The notes under the pieces are model-generated. The model was not told where the DNA came from and did not search any database. It worked only from the letters and a program-made list of their open reading frames with translations. The position numbers were made by a program, and so were the translations under genes. Source: Trebouxia sp. TZW2008 (lineage: Eukaryota > Chlorophyta > Trebouxiophyceae > Trebouxiales > Trebouxiaceae). From it: DNA of 64,000 nucleotides. Shown here piece after piece: positions 11,801 to 23,584 of the stretch. The DNA is taken from the NCBI GenBank assembly GCA_002118135.1, contig BDIU01000014.1:1-64000 (forward strand), in the 5' to 3' direction. Each line of letters opens with the position of its first letter. Within the stretch, counting starts at the first letter, position 1.

Positions 11801-12135
11801 GTCAAAACAGTCCTGCCAAGACTCATGCAGTGACTGGAGACGGTTCTGAAAGCCCTGGCGCGCAGCTTTGTGTTCCTCTTCAAGCTCCGAGTTGCGGTGT
11901 TGCAGACGCTCGACCTGCAGACGGAATGGCTCAGACAAAGGTCACTTTTGCTCTGTTCGCTCCGGGATAGCCAGCTAGTCATAGTGGAAATCAGCAAATG
12001 CGCAGATGTTACCTGGTCCTGCAGCTTGGAGACGCGCCTGCTGGCAGCGGCGTACAGGCAGGACGATAAGGCTTTCGGTTTGACGCACGTTTGTACTCCA
12101 CGCTCGACCCTGCGGTCAACGTGTCGCGATGCCGA
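5830..12135 (-). CDS. Unrecognised protein: N-terminal coiled coil plus long acidic disordered region
   Basis: I do not recognise the family. Exons (- strand, 5' to 3'): up to 12013 (start codon not identified), 11914-11759, 11718-11698 (tentative microexon), 11623-11530, 11164-10941, 10483-10091, 9742-9581, 9217-8891, 8299-7530, 7167-7006, 6613-5830. All phases agree, giving about 1,030 codons plus the first exon. Residues 1 to about 130 are heptad-rich (KLQDQVERLQHRNSELEEEHK), so probably a coiled coil. The rest is rich in S, A, E, D and P, without globular domains. Short acidic-aromatic motifs recur: NDWLAAL, SWWEEFGEW, LNPFQVADDEDVWQNL, three WGLQD, and the C-terminus EDWEML followed by the stop. 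WxxL after acidic residues is the Atg8-interacting (AIM/LIR) pattern, and NPF and WxxF are endocytic-adaptor patterns. A scaffold in trafficking or autophagy is possible but only inferred. Confidence 0.6.
8200..8470 (-). repeat. 149-bp tandem duplication of an exon start in gene 2
   Basis: The segment with acceptor at 8449 (ALTPKPTVEGNLF, then FPITFEDPASED) is a diverged copy of the one with acceptor at 8300 (ASTPKPTKEGHLF, then FPVTFEDSASED). The period is 149 bp. The 5' copy has no donor of matching phase, so the model skips it and uses the copy continuous with the rest of the exon. Confidence 0.75.
8985..9150 (-). repeat. Three WGLQD repeats within an exon of gene 2
   Basis: The - strand translation has FWGLQDSDQLP, PWGLQDLTPVN and PWGLQDIAP. 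The DNA core TGGGGGCTGCAGGAC is nearly identical in the two C-terminal copies and slightly changed in the first. They are spaced about 21-27 residues apart in proline-rich sequence, which suggests a repeated short linear motif. Confidence 0.8.
10833..10893. repeat. ACCTT/TACCTTAAA short repeats in an intron
   Basis: A cluster of TACCTT words with AAA(A/G)TAC variants, in the intron of gene 2 between the exons ending at 10941 and starting at 10483. No coding potential. Confidence 0.7.
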
Positions 12136-12138
12136 TCA

Positions 12139-12782
12139 GCACAACTCAAAGTATGCATGTTGCAGCGAACGCAAATCCGAGGCTGACGAAACTGCGTATC
12201 TGGCCAGCGCCCCTACCTTCGGCTCAGACCACCTAACGGAAACAAATCCTCCGACCTCCTGCTGACGTTGTGGCTTCCGAAAGGCATGCTGCTGCAGTGT
12301 ATGAGAGCTTAATCTCAGTACTGCTACAGTCACGACGACCAGAAGCTTGATGTCGGAAATACTTCGCAAGCGTTACTGAGATCTCGCGACACGTCGAAGA
12401 TCCTCAGTCCAGATGATCACGATCAGCACAGAAAAGTGCTGTCGGCTTGCGACGCGGAAGTCTGCTAAAATTGAATGACGACGAGACAATGGCCGCTCGC
12501 CCTCGCGAAGCGATGCGCTCACAACGAGGTCCAGCTCGAAGGGCTCCTGCCATGTCAGCAGCTCCTTCGTTTTAGACTTGTGCGGAATCTCAAGTGGACA
12601 AGGCAGCCTTGCTGACTAATCCACACCGCATCAGTCATCAGCTGGCGTCAGGATGTGCTTCGAGTGCTTTGCTCTGCTCGACCTGGGTCATAGGCGCGTT
12701 CAAAGTCTTCACATGCGCAGCGCTGCTATCAGCAATCTCACACTTTTCCAAACGACAGCAATGCTCATTCGCACCTTGTCAG
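12139..12782. other. Divergent 5' region shared by gene 2 and EXO5
   Basis: Gene 2 reads leftwards and EXO5 rightwards from here. The - strand frame of the first gene 2 exon meets an in-frame TGA at 12138-12136, so an upstream non-coding or start exon probably lies in this stretch. An open frame continuous with EXO5 begins with GTG at 12594 but has no ATG before 12783. I see no convincing TATA box. Confidence 0.5.
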
Positions 12783-14780
12783 ATGATGCCTTCAGCACGG
12801 GAGGTTGAGGTTCTGCCAGACGACGAGTATGCGCTTTGGGAGCAGGCTGTGCTATCTGCCGAACAGCAGAGTGTAGATCGCAGCTTGAGTCGTACATTGC
12901 AGCCTGAGCCTTTGCAGCAGCTGCTCCCGGCGCTCCCCGAAGCACATCCTGAAGCCAGTGATCAGCTAGTTGCCGCCTCCGTCGAAGCTTGCCTACCAGA
13001 TGTTGAAGACTTCGGTGTCAAGCTCAACAGACGAGCCAAACATCGTCCCAGAGGCCTCAGAGTCACGGACATCACAAGCGCCGAGTGGTGTCAACAGCAA
13101 GTTGCATTTACTCTCAGTGCACGTTTGCCAAAGGTGAGTTGCTTGCAAATGCAATTTCCTCTGCACCATTCTACCTGCAACAGCCTTCATGATGCAGACT
13201 TGCTGCAGGAACTTACAGAAACAGAGGCGATGACAGCTGGTACAGCTGTACATGCAGCTCTGGAAGCTGAGGTTGCAAAGGTAAGTCTTCCTTGCAACCT
13301 TTGATGGTGAACTTGCCACATTTTGTTACTGCAAGATCCCATAAGGCCCTTTGGTAGTGGTGTGAGCTGGACTGAGCTACTGCTTTGCACCAATTCAGGC
13401 AGTGGAAGTAGAAGTCACAACGGTTGAAGACGCCTGGGCTGTGCGCCTGATAGACATGATGACAAGCCTGCACCAGCTGCAAGTGGAAGGCACCACAAGG
13501 GAGATGTATATCTGGGGCAACATTCAGGTATTACTCTGTCAAATGCACCTCAGCATCTATCACATGCATTTGTCCGACCTGCAATTGCTAGCACCCTCTG
13601 TGACAAAACATGCAACCTGAAAGCAGGCAAATGCGCAAGGTCTTTGTGCATGCAAGGAGACAGCAGCATATGCTGACTAGCAGCAGCAGACATACTGTTT
13701 GCTTGAGACTTTCAAGCTCTTACATGGATGCTGATGTAGTATGCATCTATGTATGTATCAGCTGGTCCTTGACCAGCGCCTGGTGACCTTCCTTGCTTTT
13801 GCAGGGCCAGTGGGTGCGAGGGATCATTGATCAGCTTGAGCTGGATGATGCTGGCTTGATCAGAGTGATTGAGCACAAGACGCGTCGCAGACCTTCTTTG
13901 CCATTACTGGCTCAACAACAGACAGCAAAATTACAGGTGACCAAATTTATCTGTGCAATTTGTGGGAAGCTTGAGCTGCCAGCAATGCATGCAGCTTGCA
14001 GAGTTACACATGCCTCAACTTAGCGTGTTGGTGTCTTGAAGCTTTGTAATGCTGCAAACAACACAATATTTGGCTTGACTCTTGTCACATGTGCATGAGC
14101 ACAGCAGTGCATGCCAGCATGGACACTTTGCAATTGGATCACTTTTTTCAATTGTTGCTTGGTATCTTTCTGAAGACTGCAGCTTGTGTTCAGCATCAGC
14201 ATTATGCATTCTCAATGTCAGTTACAGGTGACATTATCACAACCCTGAACTGCAATGGGGTGTTTTCTACAGTGATTTAATGCTGTGACCTGACATCCTC
14301 TTCACCATGCAGGTCATGACCTACAAACTGCTGCTGGAGCAGTTGCCAAAGACCTGTGGCTTGGCTCTACTTACCAAGTTCTTCCATTTGCTACAGCTTG
14401 ATCTCATGCGCCCTATGTCAACCGCAGTACAGCAGCATGCCCAAAGCATAGGGCTTATGCCTGCTGACCCACTAGGCATTCAGGTTGTGACTCTCCAGTC
14501 CCTAGCAGAGCAATTGCAGCAGATAGTGTCAGGTGTGCCTTCGTGTGGCAGCCATGTATCAGTTCGGTACATATGGCAAGCAGACATGGAAGTTCTGGGA
14601 GAGACTGTGTATGAGTATGATCAGCAGTGGCTCATGTACCGACTGCAGCAACATCTGGACTTCTGGGAGGGGCTGTGGACTCCCCAGGTCGTGCCAGTGC
14701 AAGATGCCTGGAAATGTAGACACTGCTTGTTCTGTCAGACATGTCCTGTCGGTGTGAAAAGTCTTGAGGGCTGTGCTTGA
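12783..14780 (+). CDS. EXO5: Exonuclease V (EXO5/DEM1), Fe-S single-strand DNA exonuclease
   Basis: EXO5 degrades single-stranded DNA in genome maintenance, in nucleus or organelles depending on species. Exons: 12783-13133, 13209-13280, 13399-13527, 13805-13936, 14313-14780; all phases close, giving 383 residues (human EXO5 has 373). The start is the first ATG (tandem MM) of the open frame. Family marks: VTDITSAEWC near residues 95-103, the RecB-type nuclease core with Asp193 (GIIDQL) and Glu207-x-Lys209 (IEHKTR), the following Q-rich helix and VMTYKLL. Iron-sulphur ligands: Cys103 plus the C-terminal cluster C363-x2-C366-x5-C372, with an extra Cys369. It is divergent from gene 2 and convergent with HEATR6. 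No targeting peptide is obvious. Confidence 0.92.
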
Positions 14781-15179
14781 AATGAAGATGGTGGCCTGCT
14801 TGATGGCAATGCAGATTTGTCATGAATTATATGTGTGTCTGTGTACACCTTCCACTGCTGAAGTTTTCTGATTGCTGTTATGTTAAATCTCATCAGTAAA
14901 GAGGCTTCTCATTTGCTTTGTATTTGATGGTTCTTATGCTTCTGTTGGTTTTGTAGTATGACGCACAGCTGACCCAAACAAATTCACGTGTTTGGCACTT
15001 GTTATAGTAAGGACTGTAGCTAGTCAGTAATATGCATCATCCATGTTGATCTTGCAGCATACAGATTGAGGCATGCTAGACTGCATTTGACCATGGTTCG
15101 GCTTGATGATATGTCAAGCAGCGGGTATGCATTGTCTCAACTTTGCATTTGCAGCAATAGCTGCTTGCTGTGTAATACT
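14781..15179. other. Convergent 3' region, EXO5 and HEATR6
   Basis: About 400 bp between the stops of two convergent genes. The + strand ORFs at 15066-15297 are the antisense of the last HEATR6 exon. No repeat or RNA gene seen. Confidence 0.6.
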
Positions 15180-18100
15180 TTATTTTGCTCCACTAGTGGC
15201 AGAATCTGTCAATGTCAAGTCTGCTGTGGTGTCCATTGCCGTGAGACAAGCTATGCACTGGTCAAGCTGCAGCTGTAGTGCATCTTTGAACTGGTAGTTT
15301 TTGCCTGCAAGCACCATGTTCTCAACGAGTGGTTGTTCAACGCAGCGCAACAAAGCTGACAAGTCTCGAGCACTGTCTGTGAAGCATGTACATGAAAGCC
15401 AGTTTGCCATTCTGATGACACAGCTTATGCATATGCCAAGATGATTTCTTGTGACTATGTTGTCACAATACCTGAATCAACAGGATCATCCTCGCCTTTG
15501 CTACTGTTTAGCTCATCTGCAGCATGCTGGCAAGTTTGCAGTGCAGTCCTCCACAGCAATCCATACAGATGCCTCTTGTCCAAGTTGAGCAGAGCGGCAG
15601 CAGCATGACTGCGGATCTGCGCCACATATGCATTTAGGGGGTCTTGCAAATGAGTGGTCGACATAAGTGCAGTGAGTGCATCAGGCTGATTGGGGCAGCA
15701 GCCAGCGACAACATGAACCAGTTGTGTCAGGCAATTTTGCAGCTGTAGAGCAAGTTTCAGGTGGGCTCTTTGCAGCTGAACTGCTGTCTTTGTCGACTAG
15801 TAGACACGGGCACATGCTGCCTGCCCAAGCACCTTGTATTCCTATTCCATGCTGGGACTGACACAGGGGGTGATTCCACCAGATATTGGCAGTTTGAGGA
15901 CTGACCTTGTAGTTGGGGCTGGCCTGGACGAGCTCAAGCAATGCTGTCAGTAAAGGCTGCAGCACGCCTTGCTGGGAGGCAGCATGAGCTGCAGCCTCAT
16001 GCCTCAACAAGCTCCCAGTAGCATAGCATGCATTCCACTGGATCTGCAAGCAAGCCATCATTCAGATAATTTTGGTAACACTGAAGCTTTGAAGCTGAAC
16101 TGTTGGAGCATAACAACAATGTTTACTTGTGCTGTGCACGTCTGGCTCTCAGTTCTCAAATCCAGTGCAGTTGTGCTGCATATGCATTTGCATCTTTACA
16201 TGTCTGAAGAGCTGTTGGAGAGCTTTATTTGTCTGGATGAATGCAGAAACCAGCAGCTTTCTGCAGCTAAGTGCAGCTGAGGGTTTGTGTGCGTCGTGCT
16301 CTTTTGTTGGGAAGAGCATGACGCACGCCAAATGTGACCATGCCCAGACATCTGACCGGGAATCCCTGTTTGTGCCATCAGGATGCATGCATGCATTGTA
16401 GTTTCACCTTAAACAACCATGATGGGACCATTGGATGCTGGCAAGCAGGTTCATGCAGCATGCAGTGTCACCTTCTCATTTCTGCTAGCCAGGCTGGTCT
16501 GCAGACATTGGCTGCCCTGTGCCAGCCAGTCTTGACCCCACCAATACGCAGCATCAGCTTCAACCCCTGCACCTGCTGCTTTGCCGCTGTGACTCACACA
16601 GCCTGGTCCACCTGTCTCACCTTGTAATATCTGGATGGCCAGCAGGTAGCCAAGAGCACGAACGCCACTGACATGCACCTTGTCATTGTCTTGACATGCT
16701 GCCCTGACCGCTGCAGACCCCACAGTGAACAATTCAGGGAAAGCTAAGAAGCCACTGAGGCTAGAAGCACATGCAAACGCCTCATCTAGATGTAACAGCC
16801 AAATAACAAGGCTTACAACATTCATGGTGCAGCAACTGTGAAGGTTACGTACATATTTCTACTGCTGCTTCAGTTGATACTTCTTGTGGTGGTGTTTGCG
16901 CAACATAAAAGCCTATGCCAGGTCGCAGCTAGACCATTTTTTCCAATGCAAACAGCACTGAGTGCATAAGTTGTACGACATAATTATCAACGTCTGAGAC
17001 CATTCACTGAAAAGCACATGAGGGTTTGCTGTGCCTAAGCTTGCTTGATGTTGTATGCTGTTTCCTCATACCTGCTGCAAGTCCAGACAGCTGTGGCAGC
17101 ATTGCTTGCTGTAGAAGCTGTTGCTGCTGCTGAAGTGCATCTGAGACGTTTGCTGTTGCTGAGGCCACCGACACACGCACTGACACTGCAGAGTCTTGCA
17201 TGGCTTTGCACAGGACCTCTATGCTGCTTGTTAGCTCTGCAGCCATCCAAATTTCTGCTCAGCGTCTCTTCTTATGTGTTGTTATATGCATAACAGTACT
17301 TGGGACAGGCGCAGTGATAGACAATGCTGGATGACCAATGGGCTTCCCTTGACTTGGGAAGCTGTGCTGAAACGCAGCAGATGCAGCAATGCATGCTCGA
17401 CGCTTGGCACCTTCAACTAGTCTTACTGACATCAATTCAGTGCATGCAGGCAACTGAACATTCTGTGATCTGGTCGTGAGTAGCTGAGTTGCATCTGTCC
17501 ACCTGCATGGCTACTTGCAACAGCAGCTAGCACAAGCGCTGAGCCAATTGATGAGTCAGGCATCAGCGCGCAAACCTGATTGGCATGCCTGAATGGGCAG
17601 ACTGGCAGCAATACAGCCTAGCCCCTTGACAGCAGCAGCTCGGACCGAAGCTGCCTCGTCGTGTTGGCATGCATGCCATACCCACTGCCACAGCTGAGAT
17701 TGCTGACCTGGCCGCAGGGTTCGGTACGCTGCATAGGGTATGTCTGACAGGCCAGCATGAGCTGTCGACCGTATAAGAGGTGAACTATGACGCACTGCCT
17801 GCATTGTTCACAGAGTTGGGGTTCAGGCCATACACATGAGCCATAGCTTGCAAGACAGGCTGTGTGCAAGAGCTTTGCGTATGAGCAGAAGCTACAAGCT
17901 TGAGCAAACCCTGTTCATGTCATGGCAGTCTGAGCTAAGCATACCTTCAGTGATGTAGTACATGACAGTGAGGATGCAAACTGTGATGGTATCAACTACT
18001 TTGAGGTTAAGCAGAAGTCTTGCTATGAGGACATCACCTGCGGGAAGTGCTGATCACATGCTGCAGACCACATGGCAGCGCAATGCTGCCCAGATGCAGT

Positions 18101-21100
18101 TAGGCAATTTGACTGAGCCTCTGCTGAAGATTTGGCATTGCTGCTGCTACTGGACGCAGGTTCAGGCCTACGGGCACGCTGGGCATCAGCACTTTTGTGG
18201 CCATTGCTGAGCACAAGTTCAGTGTTGCTGCTGTTGAGCGACAATGCAGGCTCTGCACAAGGCTGACCACTGGGTCTGGTGCCAGTGACTAGCCCCGTTC
18301 CATGTCCTCTGATGCCATTGTCTGCTGACCTGCCGCTGTGACCAGGAGTGGCGTCTTGTGACATACTGGCAGGAGCCTGGACAGCATCAATGCCATTGCT
18401 GTTTGGCATAGCCTGTGAAGCATTGCCATTCATTGTGGGCATTGCTGGAAGCAGAGGTTGGGGACTGTGGTGTGATTGTGCTGCATCAGTGAGATTTGAT
18501 TCCTGCTGCATGCCACCAGCATTCACTGCTGACTCAGCAGATGCAGCTGGAGTGCCTGTCTTGCAAGCGGTTGGTGATTGAGAAACACTTGGACGTGTAC
18601 TGGCTGATGACTTGACAGTCTCAGGTTGGCTGAAGCCATGGATGGCTGAGTCCTTAGTAGACAAGCTGTAGCAGCCAGCAAGATATGTGCTCAGCAGTTG
18701 GACTGCCCGCTGTGCACATTTGGCTTCCACTGTTGGCGCTGTCTCATCAGATGTAGCTGCAATCCCTGCACATTTAGGCCTTTGAGCAAAAGCATAGGCC
18801 AGGCTGGTCAACAGCAGTGTACACTGAGTGGTCCTTGTAAGGATGCTCAATACAAGAACTGTCTCACTGCAAGGACAAGGCAACCACTGCATTTTCTTGC
18901 AGCAGTATGTCTGAGTAAGGACGTTTCAGTATATCGATAATCTTCTTGGTGGTCAAAACAGCTGTGATAGAGTCAAAATACTGTAGCAACTGCTGCCTGT
19001 CAGGTCAACTGGTCATAAAGCTGCATGCAATACAGGAACACCATATCACATCCAACCATGCATCTGCAGAGAGGTCGTATTTGAGTGCAACTGCATTGTG
19101 CAAGGCTGATGCTGCTGTGCTTGACAAGTGTGCACAGGTGATGTGTTCAGCAGCAGCCTGCAAAAAGCGCTTGTTATTGAAGTGTCTGCTGGAAAGATGT
19201 CTGCTGGAAAGATGTCTGCTGCAATGCAACCTCACTTGGTGTGACAGGCAGACTGCCAGGTGAAGCAGCCTGCCCCTTGTCTTTCTGAAGGTTGTGTGCA
19301 ACAACCTGGCTGATGGAAACCCATGAGGACTGCAGACTGGCAGTGTAGTTCTTTGCCAGGCCACTCAAGGCAGACAGCGCTTCTGTACGCAGCGCAACTG
19401 AGTTGGAACCATCTGCAGCATACACCTGTGTAGTCATGGACCTACACATCTTTCGGCAGCAGTTGCACAGGTTACACATGCAGCACAGAACCAGACAAGA
19501 CCTGGCTGATGTATTGACATGTGCTCATGAACTTGTGCTTGATGACATGCAGCGACCCAACAGCCTGAGCCCACCATATTGCTCAAGGCAAAGGAAAGAC
19601 TGTGTACTCTGCAGACAGCATGCTTGATGCTCCAGATCATCCCAGAACTGTCAACACAATGGTCACAGCGCTGTCTTGACATCAATGAGTTTGCACTGTA
19701 CAACCAACAGCAGCTGAACAAACCAAAGCGCCACATTATTGATAACAATGCCATGCTGCAGAACAAGTCACACAGCCTGCTGGGCATGACCAACATGAAT
19801 CTCACCTGTCAGACTGAGGTCTAGCAGAGAGCTGACAAGCACACCAGGGACTGTTGCTGGAGGGGCATTTCCAGAAAGCCCTTGCAGCCAGCTGTGCACA
19901 GGGGCTTGAGGAGCCTTGGTGCCAAAGGCAGCTGCTAGGCAAGCGCAGGCTGCTGACTGTACTGCCTGTATGTCTGATGGTGGTCCAGTCAGCTTCTGGG
20001 CTGCTGTCTGAATGCGCCTTGCCAGTGTCTGCAAAGTCAGCACACAAGAGCTTGGACAAGTGGACATTGTGCGAGCCAGATTGTGTTGAGCAAGGGCACA
20101 TGAAAGGCATAAACCAAAGTGCCTTGATATGGTCAAAGCTGCAGATGGATTCCAGGCTGTTGACACCTTTCGTCTGGTGAGCTTTGTGTTGACAGCAGAC
20201 TCACAACAATAACAGTCAGGCTTTTGGCAGCTTTCTGGCAGCAGCTTGCCTATTGTCAGCATTGCAGACAAGTACATGCAATGAACCCTTCATGTGTGCA
20301 GTGTCAAGTTTCTTGCAGATGTCTGACACATCTCTGCAGATGTGATGCAGCCACACAAAACTGTATCAAGGCTGACCCACAGCGTTTATGGTTTGTTTTC
20401 GCATCTTTTGATGCTGTTTGTAGCACAGCAGAGGACCTGCTTGCTGCCTGCAAGGGTGTCCGCTCCCATTGCAAAGTAAGTTGTGCATACATGCAGAATG
20501 TCCTTGCAGGATGCAAAGATACCTCAATGCACCTTGTGGGCAAGTCTGGCGGCAGCCTGGGGTATGCTGCAGACAGCATCAGGGTCTCCAGTGTCTTCAG
20601 CATGTTGACCAGGGCTAAGACCTGGTTCTCATTTGCTATAGCATGAAGCAAACCATCATGTAGGGCAATCACCAGATGAGCAAGCGTTGCTGAGAGAGTT
20701 GTGAAACCTCTGCGCAGCAAACATCATTGTACTGCTTGAAAAGAGTTGGTAGCCAATAAGAGAGGTGCAACCTTTCTGCAAGGACCAATTGGCATAGAAT
20801 TCCAGTTTTATTCAGTGGTGCAGCCATCAACGGTGTAAAATCTGGCAGATGCGCCAAAAAGTTAGCCAGAACATCAGCAGTGGTATCAAGCAACCACAGA
20901 CCAACAGCATCCTGCCACAGGGATTGCCATGATTGTGTATGCTATCAGGTCAGACACATGCAGCACAACAAGAAGTCAAGACGAGGGCACAACGGCTAGC
21001 AGGGCACCTGACTGGGGGGCGGCCAGCAGACTTGGCTTCAGCAACCTGCAGGTATGCCTTCTGCGCTGGCCCCTCCAGCATGCTGCTCAGCACTGCAGCT

Positions 21101-22706
21101 GCCAGCGCTCGCACCTGCCAAGACATCACATAAAAGTCCTTGCCATGCATGTGCCATACCACAGCCCATAGTTATGGTTTGAGCATTTCAGAATGAAGCC
21201 TGAAAATGCAAGATAGACACACTTTGCCACTGGGACTTGCCCATGCAGATGTGGTGTGCTGCAGACTCTGTTTGCCTTAATTGTTAGGCCTGAAGCCTCA
21301 CAAGGTCGACTGTGGCGCTCACCTTGGGCAGAGGATCTCTGACAATGGCGTCCATCAGGGTAGCAGCATGGTACTTGGTCTGCAGGGGGTTGTACACAGG
21401 CAGCAATATGATCCAGAAGGGGTGCAAGGCCCTGCAATCTGCCTTAGCCAGCTGCTGCAAACAGGTCAGGGCAGCAAGGCGAACTGCAGATGCACGGCCC
21501 TGACTGTGAGTCCTGCTGCTGCCCCTGCTGCTGTCGCTGTCACTGCCGGTGTCACTTTCTGAGCCTGACTGAGAGCCTGATGAGGCATCGTCACTCCAGC
21601 CTGCAAACAAGATGCAAAAAGCATCTGCACACATGAGGGAGGCCATATGCTGCTAGCAGCTTAAACGCTAGAGGTGTGGTGCAAACTGTGCAACTAGATT
21701 TGGACATTACAGATGTGCCTCGGGCATGTGAGCTGCAGTCCTTCAGCCGTGCATACATTTCACAATGATGAGAGCTCAAACATGAGTTACCCTCACACTT
21801 TTGGGGTGAGTAATCGATACAGACCGCACAGGGTAGTATGTGGCATCACAGCATATAAGGTGGCATTCAAGTCCCAGGTGTTACAGCTGCTGATGCAGCA
21901 CTTGAGACATGTGCCTCATTGCCGCTTTGACATTGAGTCATGTCACATAAATGTCCAGGAACTCATACAATGTACAGAATGTAACATTTTGGAAAAGATT
22001 TCTGCTCGTACTGCAGTCTGCACATGTGATTATGCATGACGAAGATAGGGTTTGCACATATGCATCAGAGGGGGCCAACCTGAATTGCTACTGGATCGCC
22101 GACGGGCATGAGGCGGCCTGTAGGGCAGTTTGCCGCACGACAGACTGCTCTGGGACAGGTGAGCAGTCAAAGAAGTTTCTCCCACTGCTGTTGCAGGGAA
22201 GACTGCCCTAGATGCCAACTCCAGCTCAATCCCATAGGTGAAGAAGTGCCTCAGCAGGTCAACGAGCTCAGCTGTGTTCATGCTATGCTGCCCACGCAGG
22301 GCAGCCAAAACGCTGTTGAGTGCTCGGAAGCCAGAAGTGTACAGCTTGGCAGCAAGTGACTTCTCCATGATCCTGCTCCCAGCATCGTGGCAAGTTCTCA
22401 GCAGCTGCAGTGTCGTTCTGCCTGCCTGCTGCAGCAGCAGCTTCTGATCTGACACTTTGCTGCAACTGCAAGCCAGAACCTGCATAAGTAGTATAAACTA
22501 TCTACCAGGGCTTTTGAGACTGACTGCTGGCCTTGATGTGGCTACAAGATTTGTGATAGTGGTATCAGCATGAATGGGCATACCTGAACAAAGGCGACAC
22601 AGCTTTGGACTGTATCCAGGCTGAAGTTCTGTGTTGGACTTGGCTGAGCAGCTTCAAGCTGCTGCAAAGCTAGTCTGACCTCTGACTCAGCTCGCGCATC
22701 AGGCAT
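15180..22706 (-). CDS. HEATR6: HEATR6-like HEAT-repeat protein
   Basis: A large alpha-solenoid of poorly known function, conserved from animals to plants. Exons: 22706-22584 (ATG), 22479-22080, 21600-21323, 21114-21008, 20709-20533, [unresolved 20532-20029], 20028-19806, 19412-19231, 19157-19042, 18996-18868, 18833-18038, 17798-17576, 17254-17072, 16785-16621, 16566-16472, 16043-15906, 15616-15472, 15376-15180. All other junctions keep phase; about 1,225 residues are placed (human HEATR6 has 1,181). Diagnostic matches: DPLPKVRALAAAVLSSMLEG, AAYPRLPPDL, LRTEALSALSGLAKNY, DKVHVSGVRALGYLL, IQWNACYATGSLL, NYKIRSHAAAALLNL. The exon 18833-18038 carries a Ser/Ala/Pro/Asn-rich low-complexity insert of about 200 residues not typical of animal homologues. 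An exon with MYLSAMLTIGKLLPE probably lies in the unresolved gap. Confidence 0.85.
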
Positions 22707-23584
22707 GCTGTGCTGCGTGAGTGACTTTGATGTTGCCCACTGCTTTGCCTGACCACGGCGTTTCGTACTTGTCGTTTGAACTGAGTGATCAGCAAGCCTG
22801 ATCTTGTTTTGGCACTGTCTCTTCGTCAGCTGCGCCGTGAGCAGGAAAGACCTCCAAAGCTGTGCATGCTCTTCGGGAAAAGATTTGCTCAGGCCGTATC
22901 AGCGAGAAGTATCACTCAGAAGGCGCGCGTAGCTACTGCTGCAGGATTGTTCACCACACCTGGCGATGATGACAAGGCTAGAACAGGACTTGACACCCGA
23001 TCGAATTGGATTCGATGGTGCCGAGCAAGCTATATACCTACCGCTGGCTTGCTAGCGAGCTAGGCGCGGTCTACTACCGCATCGAGTCAAGTGCATTGCA
23101 GTGAGCAAATTTGCCTTTTGACCTAACTTACTTAACCGGACTGTAATTGCACAACATTGACGGCAATCCAGCCCATTGCTGCTCAAACTTCAGCTGCAAC
23201 TCTTCTGCACATACTGCAAAGCATGCCATGACAACACCTACAAAAGACCGCATCAAATTGCATGCTGGACTAGGCGATGTATAGTAGCCATGGCCAAGCA
23301 CAGCATATGCGCAATGTCGGCCTAGAGAAGACATAGCAATTATAGTGGCTGTGGAATGACTCTATGTACGCCACACTGTCATGCGTACACGGTGTTTGGG
23401 CATCTGCATCTGGCAAGGGTTGAGGACAGATGCTGTCATGCGCAACAAACAAGCAAGTCTCAAGGTCTCGCGCCATTATCACGCTGCATGCTATTCAATT
23501 TAGCAGCGTCATCATACATGAGCAGCTGTAACAATTCACAAAGCCTTTGCCTCAAATTCATCTACAAGAGCTAAGGGTTGTTGC
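22707..23584. other. Intergenic region upstream of HEATR6
   Basis: Lies between the HEATR6 start and the stop of the next - strand gene. It should hold the HEATR6 promoter. A 92-codon + strand ORF at 22785-23063 has no family resemblance and looks like chance. No repeats seen. Confidence 0.5.

Noticed and set aside
19183..19226. Three 15-bp units (QTSFQ) as coding repeat of HEATR6
   Set aside because: The frame stops right after (CAA TAA) and the phase-correct donor lies just before it at 19230, so it is probably intronic.
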